From Gluconobacter thailandicus F149-1 = NBRC 100600 (GTDB lineage: Bacteria > Pseudomonadota > Alphaproteobacteria > Acetobacterales > Acetobacteraceae), in the NCBI RefSeq assembly GCF_000964465.1, contig NZ_BANH01000080.1, positions 1-34,759 of the forward strand: DNA of 34,759 nt, read 5' to 3'. Positions 24,365 through 32,238 of the stretch are shown here, piece after piece. The notes beneath the pieces were generated by a model that was not told the DNA's origin, made no database searches, and worked only from the letters and a program-made list of their open reading frames with translations. The position numbers were made by a program, and so were the translations under genes. Positions within the stretch are counted from its first letter, which is position 1; the number at the start of each line of letters is the position of its first letter.

Positions 24365-25831
24365 AAGAACATGGTTGGTGATTGTATCTTTGCGCTGCGG
24401 GATAGCCATGTTCCAGCCACCTCCTAATGTCTTGTACAACGTTATAGTATTCGACATTTGTTGGAGTCTTGTTCTGATTGCTCCCAGTTGGGCATCATAA
24501 AGTGCGCGCTGCGCGACAAGTGTTTCCAGATAGGGGTCATAGCCGCCTTTGAAACGAGCCAGGGCCAACTGGTACTGACGATGACTGGCATCCACCAATA
24601 ACGTCTGAGCTTGGAGTTGTTCCAGATAGGTAGAGCGTCCGGCCAAAGCGTCAGCAACCTCCCGAAAGGCTGTTTGAACAGTTTTTTCGTAGTGGGAAAC
24701 CTCTTCTTTCCGGTGAGCCTTTGCCTGATGAAGCTGCGCCGTCAGACGACCGGCATCAAACAGTGGCAGCGTGATCTGAGGCGCCACATTCCATGCACCC
24801 ATACCGCTCTGGAAAAGGCGGGTGATATTGTTGCTTGCTGTTCCATTAGCCGCTGTTATCTGGATTTTCGGGAAAAATTCTGCCCGGGCTGCGCCTATGT
24901 CGTCATTGGCGGCGCGCAAAACCTGTTCGGCGGAAAGGATGTCAGGGCGCCGTGCAATCATATCGGACGGCAGCCCTTCCGGAACATCCGGAAAAGGTAC
25001 CACGTCTTCAAGAGATGCTTTATGTTCCAGCTCTTGGCGCGTGCCCGGAGTCAACGGCGTTCCTACAAGAAGTTCAATCTGGTTCATCGCCTGATCCCGC
25101 TGCCGCGTGTAGATCTGAAGATTGGTTTCTGCATCCCGCATTGCAGCCTCAGCTTCAGCGACATCAAGCTGGGTTCCGGTGCCAACATCCGCAGTCTGTT
25201 TGACAAGGTTGTATGTGTGACGTCGGTTCTCGAGCACGTTTTGTGTGACCAGGAGCGCCTGATTGTTGGCAACCCAGTTGAGCATTGCCGTTGAAACGCT
25301 GGCAATGATGCTCAGACGCATGCTTTCGCGCCCGAGTTCATCCCCGACATACCGATCGAACGATGCGCGCGAGGCAGACCGGATACGGCCCCACAAATCC
25401 ACTTCATAAGCCGAGACGCCGAAGCCTACAGCATATTGCCGCATGTAGAATGGACCGTCTCCCTGAGACAGGCTCCAGATACGGGAGTTCATTTTCTGAA
25501 CACTCGCCCCTGCGGTGCCGTTCAGTGTTGGGAAGAGGGCGGCATTTTCGATGTCGAACTGCGCGCTCGATGCTTCGACCTGATGCTGGGCAATCTGTAG
25601 GTCACGGTTGTTCGTAAGCGCTGCCTCGATCAGCGATTGCAGGACTGGATCGCGATAAAAATCGCGCCAGTTCTCAAGATTGGCCGTGTCCGAAACTGCC
25701 ACTTCGGTTACTTTGTCTGGCCACGCCTTTGCGATTGGCGCAGTCGGACGATGATAGTCCGGGATCATTGTGCACCCTCCGAGCATCAGTGCCATTCCGA
25801 CCGTGAGGATTTTGATGGAAGAACGCATCAT
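24362..25831 (-). CDS. RND efflux outer-membrane lipoprotein, NodT/OprM family
   Basis: The outer-membrane channel (489 residues) of a tripartite efflux pump. MMRSSIKILTVGMALMLGGC is a lipoprotein signal with lipid attachment at C20. The family pattern is clear: NWRDFYRDPVLQSLIEAALT, NNRDLQIAQHQVEAS, VDLWGRIRSASRASFDRY, DVAEAEAAMRDAETNL, RRPDILSAEQVLRAANDDIG and LPLFDAGRLTAQLHQA. The start overlaps the adaptor stop as TAATG, so translation is coupled. The body reaches the usual YKTLGGGW end and then runs about 15 residues further to a TAG lying inside the adjoining IS terminus, so its natural C-terminus was probably replaced. Confidence 0.93.
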   Translation of the reverse strand: MMRSSIKILTVGMALMLGGCTMIPDYHRPTAPIAKAWPDKVTEVAVSDTANLENWRDFYRDPVLQSLIEAALTNNRDLQIAQHQVEASSAQFDIENAALFPTLNGTAGASVQKMNSRIWSLSQGDGPFYMRQYAVGFGVSAYEVDLWGRIRSASRASFDRYVGDELGRESMRLSIIASVSTAMLNWVANNQALLVTQNVLENRRHTYNLVKQTADVGTGTQLDVAEAEAAMRDAETNLQIYTRQRDQAMNQIELLVGTPLTPGTRQELEHKASLEDVVPFPDVPEGLPSDMIARRPDILSAEQVLRAANDDIGAARAEFFPKIQITAANGTASNNITRLFQSGMGAWNVAPQITLPLFDAGRLTAQLHQAKAHRKEEVSHYEKTVQTAFREVADALAGRSTYLEQLQAQTLLVDASHRQYQLALARFKGGYDPYLETLVAQRALYDAQLGAIRTRLQQMSNTITLYKTLGGGWNMAIPQRKDTITNHVL

Positions 25832-27012
25832 TACGCTCCCTTTGGTCCGTTCACATCATGGGGCGCAACCTGTCGGCCATCTGTCAGAGCCGATGGGGGG
25901 TGCAGGATCAGACGGCTACCCTCTGTCAGGCCGGTCTGGATCTCAATCCGGTCCCCGTAATCCCGGCCGACGGTGACCTTATGAAGACGGAGCCGATTAT
26001 CGCCCTCTACCGTCGCAACGGACAGTCCATCTGCATTGTAGATCAGGGATTCCGTGGGAATCAGAAGGGTCGGAGCAGGCCGAGGCAAGTCGAAGTGGAT
26101 GGAGCCATAGACCCCGGCGGCGAGCCTCCCGTCATGATTATCCAGCTCGATTTCTACCGGAAGCATGCGGCTGTCACGCTCCAGCGCATGGCCCGTCCGT
26201 GTGACGGTGCCTGCAAAGCTTTCACCCGGATGGTCGGGAACTGTCAGGCTGACCGGCGTGCCGGTCTGTATCGTGCCAGCGTTTTCCTGAGGCACATGTA
26301 CCCGAACGCGTAGTCGGTCCGTTCGGGCGACGACAAACAGAGGTGCAGACTGTGTGCTGTCTGCACTCACGAGATCGCCGACCTCTACGTTCCGCACCGT
26401 GACCACACCATCGAAAGGGGCTGTTACGGTTGTGTAGGCACGTCGTTGTGCGCTTTCCGCCAAGGCAGCGTCAGCGGCTGCGCGGGCAGCATTCTGTGCC
26501 TGCTGTGTTATGCGGTCCGTATCAAAGTTCTGCTTGCTCACCGCGCCACCACCAACAAGGCCGCCAGAGCGTCTTGCTGTGACGCGGGCAAGGTCGAGAT
26601 TGGCACGGGCCTGCTCAAGGGCGGCTTTGGCGCGGGCTTCCTGACGATCCAGCTCTGGCGCATGGATGATGGCCAGAACGTCTCCCGCTTTTACATGGGT
26701 GCCAATATCGACCCGGCGTTCGGCAATGTAACCGGAGGCTCGTGCACCAATCGCCGCTGTTTCGAAGGGAGCGGTTTCTCCTGGAAGATCGAGAGAAACG
26801 GGTTTTGTCTCTCTGTGGGCAATCATGAAGCTGACATCCGGGATCTGATTCTGACGGGTGTCAGCCAGAGCACGAACAGCAATGCCCCGTTCGGCATGGG
26901 CATAGATTCCGTAACCCAGCAGGAGGATAGCGCCAAGGCCAAGCAAAGGGGCGACAGGTGGCCCGCGTCGTTCTTCGCGGATGCCGACAGAGGACTGGAC
27001 GGGTTCAGACAT
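25831..27012 (-). CDS. RND efflux periplasmic adaptor (membrane fusion protein)
   Basis: The periplasmic bridge (393 residues) between pump and outer-membrane channel. An N-terminal membrane anchor (APLLGLGAILLLGYGIYA) precedes the first half of the lipoyl/barrel-sandwich domain (AAIGARASGYIAERRVDIGT), a helical hairpin (LDRQEARAKAALEQARANLD), the second lipoyl half (TTVTAPFDGVVTVRNVEVGD) and the beta-barrel domain. ATG 27012 is chosen over the upstream codon at 27027 because GAGGA lies eight bases before it; it overlaps the pump stop by eight bases. It is the middle gene of the operon. Confidence 0.93.
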   Translation of the reverse strand: MSEPVQSSVGIREERRGPPVAPLLGLGAILLLGYGIYAHAERGIAVRALADTRQNQIPDVSFMIAHRETKPVSLDLPGETAPFETAAIGARASGYIAERRVDIGTHVKAGDVLAIIHAPELDRQEARAKAALEQARANLDLARVTARRSGGLVGGGAVSKQNFDTDRITQQAQNAARAAADAALAESAQRRAYTTVTAPFDGVVTVRNVEVGDLVSADSTQSAPLFVVARTDRLRVRVHVPQENAGTIQTGTPVSLTVPDHPGESFAGTVTRTGHALERDSRMLPVEIELDNHDGRLAAGVYGSIHFDLPRPAPTLLIPTESLIYNADGLSVATVEGDNRLRLHKVTVGRDYGDRIEIQTGLTEGSRLILHPPSALTDGRQVAPHDVNGPKGA

Positions 27013-30000
27013 GACTGTATTCCTCAAGAATGCGGCTTTCTCGTTTTCTCAGGCGCGTGTAAAGCCAGGGCACAATGAACAGCGTGGCGCAGGTGCCCAT
27101 CATCAGGCCGCCAATCACAGCGCGGCCGAGCGGAGCGTTCTGCTCGCCGCCATCTCCAAGACCCAGTGACATGGGCAGCATGCCGATAATCATTGCGAGA
27201 GACGTCATCAGGATGGGGCGCAGGCGTGCCTGTCCGGCAGCCACGGCGGCTTCGGCGGCACTCAGCCCTTCGGCACGTCTTTCCTTCGCAAAGGTCACCA
27301 GCAGGATCGAATTTGCGCTGGCGACACCAACACTCATGATTGCGCCCATCAGGGACGGAACGGAGAATGTCGTTCCTGTGACGAACAGCATGAACACGAT
27401 CCCGCACATGGCGCCTGGAAGGCCAAGGACGACCACGAACGGGTCCATGAAGGACTGGAAGTTCACGACCATCAGAAGATAGACCGCAATGGCTGCGACC
27501 ATCAGGCCGATACCTAATCGAGTAAAAGCAGAATGCATGCTCTCGATCTGCCCTTGAACGGAGATCACATTGCCTGGTGACAGCTCTCCACGATGGCGCG
27601 CAATGACCTGGTCAATGTCCCGGGCAATGCTTCCCAGATCACGGCCTTCTGCGCTCGCATCCACATCGAGCGTCGGCTGGATATTGCTATGCGAAATGAC
27701 GTTCTGTGCTGTGCCGCGCTTGATCGTTGCAACATTGTTGAGCAGTGCTGATGCGTGCTGTGGCCCCATTGCAGAAGCGATAATCGTGTTACGCAGATCC
27801 CCAAGGTTGTTGACCCGATACTGCGGCGTCTGGACCGCGAGCGGGTACTGGATACCGGTTGCCGGATCGACCCAGAAGTTTGGCGTGACAGTATTGGAGG
27901 ACGCCAGAGACACCATCACGTTGCGGGCAACGTCATTGAGGGTCAGGCCAAGGTCCAGAGCGCGCTCACGATCAATCGCGACCGCCAGTTCTGGAGCCGA
28001 AATCTGCTGGTGCAGATGGACGTCCACCAGGCCTGGAATGCGGGAGACTTCCTGGCGTACTTCCTGCATGACCTTGCGGTTGTTGGCCGCGTCATAGCCT
28101 GAAATGCGGATATCCACCTGCGCGGGAAGGCCGAAATTCAGGATCTGCGTCACGATATCGGCTGGCTGGAAATAGAACACGCAGTCAGGGAAGCGACGAG
28201 CCAGTTCGGTCCGAAGCTTACGGATATAATCGGCGGTTGGGCGATGCCCTTCCTTCAACTCCACCATGATCTGACCGTCATTCGGCCCAACGGTTGTGCC
28301 GTCGTCGAAAGGCATGGAGTACCGGAACGGTACACCCATGTTATCGAGAACCAATGAGCGTTCATGCTCGGGTACGACCTCGCGAATGACGTCTTCAACC
28401 CGATCGAACAGTTGCTCCGTGCTCTCGATACGCGTCCCTTCCGGGGCTCGGACGTGCAACTTGAATTCGCCCGCATCGATCGTGGGGAAGAAGTCCTGCC
28501 CGACCTGGGTGGCGAGCCCCCCGGCGATCAGTAAGGTCACGCTCGCCAGAACGGGAACTTTCCAGGCACTTGCGATGAGCCCATGCAGATGACGAATGTA
28601 GCTCTCCCGCAGCCGGTCGAAGCGGCGGTCAAAAGCGATGCCGAAACGTGTAATGATATCAGGAGGTAAACCTGCGTCGCGGCGTCGCGTGGTCTGCCGT
28701 TCTTCAGACCGGAGCAGGATAGCCGCAAAGATTGGCACTAGCGTCCGGCTGATCGCATAGGAAGCCAGCATGGCGTACACAACGGCCAACGCCATCGGTG
28801 TGAAAAGGAAGCGGGAAGGGCCGACAAGGAACTCTACCGACACAAATACGCTTGAGATGGCCAACGTTGAAACCAGCGTCGGCAATGCAATTTCCGAAGC
28901 GCCGTTGAGAACGGCCTGCCGCAGTTCTGTTCCTTCATGGCGGATACGGTGGATGTTCTCGATGGTGACAGTTGCATCATCCACCAGAATGCCAACAGCA
29001 AGTGCTAGACCGCCCAAGGTCATGAGATTCAACGTCTGACCTGTCCAGGACAGCACGGCAATGGAGGACAGGATGGCCAGAGGGATGGACACAGCAACAA
29101 TAATGGTCGAGCGCCAGCTTGCGAGAAACGCAAGGATCATTGCCGCTGTCAGCAGCCCGGCGATGACGGCTTCAGACGCCACTCCGGTAATCGCCGCCTT
29201 GACGAACAGCGACTGGTCAAACAGTTCTTCAATCTTCATGCCGGCTGGGGCTGCCGCCCGTGTAACCGGTAGAACCTGATTACGAATGGCGTTTACAACA
29301 TTCAGCGTTGAGGCGTTTCCAGCCTTCATGATTGACAGCAGCACGGAGCGGCGTCCCTCACGACGCACCACATTTTGCTGCACTGCCGTTCCATCACGCA
29401 CCTGTGCGACATCGGCAATACGTACGATGGCGCCCGTCTTAAGGTCACGCTTGAGAGGAACATCGTTCAGGCGCGCTGCGACGTCCGGCATGCCGTTCAT
29501 GCGTACGTCATACTGGGTGGCGCCGAATTTCACTGTTCCGCCGGGTAACGTCAGGTTCTGCACGTTGATGGCATTGGAAACATCAAGTGGTGTCAGACCG
29601 ACCCCCGCCAGCTTGGTTTCATCAATGTCCACCATCACCTGACGGATCTTTCCACCATAGGGCGGGGGCAGCATCGTTCCCGGGATAGGGGCAAGCTGCT
29701 GACGGATGCGGTAAATGCCATAGTCATACAGTTCGCTTTCCGTCAGTTTTTCCGAAGAAAGGGAAAGCTGCAGAACCGGTACGCTGGAGGCGCTGTACTG
29801 CATGATGATCGGAGGCTGAATGCCCGGAGGTAGCAGAGCGCGGATCGAGTTTGTCGCCGAAACGGTTTGGGCCACGGCGAGGTCTACGTTTACGCCTGGC
29901 TGAAAATACAGCTTTTGCAGGACCAGACCCGGCGTCGTCTGGCTTTCTATCGTGCGCAGATTGTTGACGAAGAAGCTTTCGGAAAACTCGGTATAAGTGC

Positions 30001-30190
30001 TGATCCGCTTCTCGGTCTCGGCGGCATCGAGCCCGTCATAGTACCAGACCACGGTGACGACCGGGATATCGATGTTCGGAAACACATCAGTTGGTGTTCG
30101 GAAGACGGCCGTGATGCCCAGAAGCAGGATGAGCACGCCTGCGACAAGGAATGTGTAAGGCCGTCGAAGCGCAAAGGCGACGATCCCCAT
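27005..30190 (-). CDS. RND efflux pump permease, AcrB/HAE1-type
   Basis: A proton-driven inner-membrane efflux transporter of 1061 residues, the usual length. The first helix (PYTFLVAGVLILLLGITAVF) is followed by TDVFPNIDIPVVTVVWYY. The proton relay aspartates lie in VGILVDDATVTIENIHR near residue 400, as in AcrB. The second half repeats the fold, with VGVASANSILLVTFAKERRA as the counterpart of helix 10. The frame is open to 30307, but ATG 30190 gives the standard MGIVAFALRRPYTF start; the upstream residues are not family-like. Organic compounds rather than metals are the likely substrates, because the CzcA-type metal signature DFG/E pattern in TM4 is absent. It is divergent from an AraC-type regulator. 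Confidence 0.93.
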   Translation of the reverse strand: MGIVAFALRRPYTFLVAGVLILLLGITAVFRTPTDVFPNIDIPVVTVVWYYDGLDAAETEKRISTYTEFSESFFVNNLRTIESQTTPGLVLQKLYFQPGVNVDLAVAQTVSATNSIRALLPPGIQPPIIMQYSASSVPVLQLSLSSEKLTESELYDYGIYRIRQQLAPIPGTMLPPPYGGKIRQVMVDIDETKLAGVGLTPLDVSNAINVQNLTLPGGTVKFGATQYDVRMNGMPDVAARLNDVPLKRDLKTGAIVRIADVAQVRDGTAVQQNVVRREGRRSVLLSIMKAGNASTLNVVNAIRNQVLPVTRAAAPAGMKIEELFDQSLFVKAAITGVASEAVIAGLLTAAMILAFLASWRSTIIVAVSIPLAILSSIAVLSWTGQTLNLMTLGGLALAVGILVDDATVTIENIHRIRHEGTELRQAVLNGASEIALPTLVSTLAISSVFVSVEFLVGPSRFLFTPMALAVVYAMLASYAISRTLVPIFAAILLRSEERQTTRRRDAGLPPDIITRFGIAFDRRFDRLRESYIRHLHGLIASAWKVPVLASVTLLIAGGLATQVGQDFFPTIDAGEFKLHVRAPEGTRIESTEQLFDRVEDVIREVVPEHERSLVLDNMGVPFRYSMPFDDGTTVGPNDGQIMVELKEGHRPTADYIRKLRTELARRFPDCVFYFQPADIVTQILNFGLPAQVDIRISGYDAANNRKVMQEVRQEVSRIPGLVDVHLHQQISAPELAVAIDRERALDLGLTLNDVARNVMVSLASSNTVTPNFWVDPATGIQYPLAVQTPQYRVNNLGDLRNTIIASAMGPQHASALLNNVATIKRGTAQNVISHSNIQPTLDVDASAEGRDLGSIARDIDQVIARHRGELSPGNVISVQGQIESMHSAFTRLGIGLMVAAIAVYLLMVVNFQSFMDPFVVVLGLPGAMCGIVFMLFVTGTTFSVPSLMGAIMSVGVASANSILLVTFAKERRAEGLSAAEAAVAAGQARLRPILMTSLAMIIGMLPMSLGLGDGGEQNAPLGRAVIGGLMMGTCATLFIVPWLYTRLRKRESRILEEYSHV

Positions 30191-30671
30191 TGAATATCTC
30201 TGTTCAGATGGCTTTGGAGCACAGAACCCGCACCCCGCTTGTCCGGCACACCCGAATGTGCGGACAAATCGGCAAGCTTTTCGCCATGACATGATGCCGC
30301 GCCGCATTGCCCGTCTTCCTCTTGAAAAAGCTTTCTCAGAGGAGGGGGCATGATTGCTGCGGAGGGCTTGGGCGGATCATGCAACTCCCGGAGGAATATC
30401 CGATAGAGCAATCCAATCATATGTTTGCATAATCCTGCTTTGTGGAATCCTGAGCGAGAAAATCAGATTGGTAAGGCCTTAGGAAAACTGCTCGATACAA
30501 GCTGTCTGGAGGTCAAATTTAGGGTGTGAAACTTCAAGAGTATGCCCAATCCGATCATGTTCTTGCATGATCCGATCAAAGTGTTCTGGTATATGCTTGG
30601 GCGGATCAGGCATGGCCACTAAATGTGCAATAGACAACTGACTGACCGAAAAAAACCGGAAACCTTTCTTC
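30191..30671. promoter_or_regulatory. Divergent regulatory region of the RND operon and AraC-type gene
   Basis: This 481-base region holds several repeats. ATCCGATCA occurs at 30549-30557 and 30570-30578, a direct repeat exactly 21 bases apart; GATCATG/CATGATC (30553-30559, 30566-30572) overlaps it as an inverted repeat. GCTTGGGCGGATCA occurs at 30366-30379 and 30595-30608. Nearer the pump gene, TTGTCCGGCACA (30239-30250) and TGTGCGGACAA (30257-30267) are an inverted repeat with one extra G. AraC-family proteins bind paired direct half-sites about two helical turns apart, so the first pair is the best candidate operator. Confidence 0.5.
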
Positions 30672-31577
30672 ATGCAGGATATTCTGTCACGGCTTCGCGA
30701 CACGATTGACCGTCATTGCATCGAACCGACAACGAGATCGGTTGTGCCTGGCTTGTTGCTGTTTCGTGCCGATGCGCCCACGACACCAATGGATGTCGTC
30801 TACGAACCGCGCTTCTGTGTCATCGTACAGGGCTCCAAGCAGGTGATGCTCTGCGACAAGGTCTTCGATTATGACGCCAGCAAGTATCTTGTGACAGCTG
30901 TTGATCTTCCTGTTACCGGTCAGGTTACTCAAGCTACGTCCGAGAAACCCTATCTGGCACTTTGTCTCGCTCTGGACCCAGCACAGATCGCCGATCTGCT
31001 GCTAGAAATGAGAGATGCCTTTCCCTCAAATGGGACTGCATGCCCGTCCTGTATGACTGTCAGTGCACTGACGCACGAGATCCTCGGGCCAGTGACGCGG
31101 CTTGTGGGATTGCTTGAAAATCCTGAGGATATTCCAATTCTTCTGCCTGCGATCATCAGGGAACTGCTCTATCGCCTTCTGCAAGGCCCGCAAGGGTACG
31201 TCTTGCGGCAGATTGCCACCGCGGGGACTAATCTCTCCCAGCTCAATCGAGCGATAGGGTGGATACGGGCGCATTACGCAGAAGCTTTTGATATTGCGTC
31301 TGTGGCAAAGATTGCAGGAATGAGTCCTTCATCCTTCCATCGGCATTTTCGGGCTGCAACCATGATGAGCCCGCTGCAATATCGCACTCGCCTTCGCTTG
31401 CAGGAGGCGCGTCGACGCCTGTTGAGCGCCACTGTAGATGCCGCTGAGGCAGGCTTTGCTGTTGGCTATGATAGTCCGTCTCAATTCAGCCGGGAGTATC
31501 GACGCATGTTTGGTGTCCCGCCCGCACGGGACGCACAACGGCTCAGATATGCTGGGGAAGGGGAGTTCTCTGCGTAG
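30672..31577 (+). CDS. AraC family transcriptional regulator with AraC_N (YqhC-type) domain
   Basis: A 301-residue regulator. The N-terminal half is the AraC_N type (GLLLFRADAPTTPMDVVYEP, RFCVIVQGSKQVMLCDKVFD, YLVTAVDLPVTGQV), different from the cupin AraC protein at the other end of the window. The C-terminal part has both helix-turn-helices: DIASVAKIAGMSPSSFHRHF and AEAGFAVGYDSPSQFSREYR, ending FGVPPARDAQRLR. GGAAA precedes ATG 30672. Relatives such as YqhC sense aldehydes, which would be meaningful in an acetic acid bacterium, but here the position opposite an RND operon suggests control of efflux (inference). Confidence 0.92.
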   Translation: MQDILSRLRDTIDRHCIEPTTRSVVPGLLLFRADAPTTPMDVVYEPRFCVIVQGSKQVMLCDKVFDYDASKYLVTAVDLPVTGQVTQATSEKPYLALCLALDPAQIADLLLEMRDAFPSNGTACPSCMTVSALTHEILGPVTRLVGLLENPEDIPILLPAIIRELLYRLLQGPQGYVLRQIATAGTNLSQLNRAIGWIRAHYAEAFDIASVAKIAGMSPSSFHRHFRAATMMSPLQYRTRLRLQEARRRLLSATVDAAEAGFAVGYDSPSQFSREYRRMFGVPPARDAQRLRYAGEGEFSA

Positions 31578-31779
31578 GTTCCCACGCAGAAGATATCGCA
31601 CTTGATTGCCTCCACCCAATAACGAGCGCTCTTCGCTTAATGCGCCGCGCGGAACTGTTATGGTTGTTGTAGGCAGGAGTGACCAAGTGTCTGTATTTTT
31701 GCTTAATGAGAAATAGGCAAGCTTACTCGAGTATTTTTTCTCCTATATCACATGCCCTGGAATTCTTGTGAGCCAAGGT
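31578..31779. other. Gene-free stretch after the AraC-type gene
   Basis: About 200 bases with no open frame of interest, no T-tailed hairpin terminator and no recognisable RNA. It separates the AraC-type gene from the IS relic. Confidence 0.4.
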
Positions 31780-32030
31780 AATTCTGTGTGGCGGTCCAAG
31801 ATATTCCAAAGACCCTGGATGGATCGATCTTCCCAATAGACTTACGAACCCATATGGCGTCCGCTCACTTTATGTGGCGGGTCTTTCGATTGGGTAACCA
31901 TGGCTCTTGGGAAAGGATGGCTACAAACGGCCTATCTGCTCGCCCGTCGGGCCGTATAGATCATTCAACTTCAGCCTCCTAACAGAGCCTGAATCAAAAT
32001 CATCCTAAATCGGTGGGTCCCTGAAGCTAG
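31780..32030 (-). mobile_element. IS5-type relic with transposase N-terminus
   Basis: On the minus strand 31968-31891 reads NDLYGPTGEQIGRL, a stop, then PSFPKSHGYP in the same frame. This matches the start of IS5-type transposases (SDLYWLTEEQMARLRPFFPKSHGKPR). The terminus at 32016-32030 (GGTCCCTGAAGC followed by TAG) and the adjacent TGAATCAAAAT (31990-32000) correspond to positions 1-43. A second in-frame stop follows about ten codons later, so the gene is dead. The transposase C-terminus and the other end are missing. Confidence 0.75.
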
Positions 32031-32238
32031 GTACGGTTCAAGTATGGTAATTATTTCGGGATAAAATAAATATCCGCAATATGTCGATAATTATCATATT
32101 AATTTCTGTTTCGACATAGGTACAAATAATGACAATTAATTTTTTCATATTGAAAATATAATAATAAAATTTCATTTATACGCCCGTATCGAATTCGTAA
32201 CAGAATCGTATTCTGTCTTCCGCTAGGATCCTGCTCAT
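32031..32238 (+). promoter_or_regulatory. AT-rich leader of the third TonB receptor with a Fur-box-like palindrome
   Basis: GATAATTATC (32086-32095) is a perfect 10-bp palindrome; extending it to 19 bases gives roughly 13 matches to the classical Fur box (GATAAT repeats). Further downstream lies an AT-only block (about 32150-32175) likely to hold the promoter -10 region. TAGGAT at 32225-32230 serves as ribosome site. Iron regulation through Fur is therefore plausible but not shown. Confidence 0.4.

Noticed and set aside
30191-30307. N-terminal extension of the RND pump
   Set aside because: The extra residues are polar and cysteine-rich, unlike any pump N-terminus; ATG 30190 gives the standard start.
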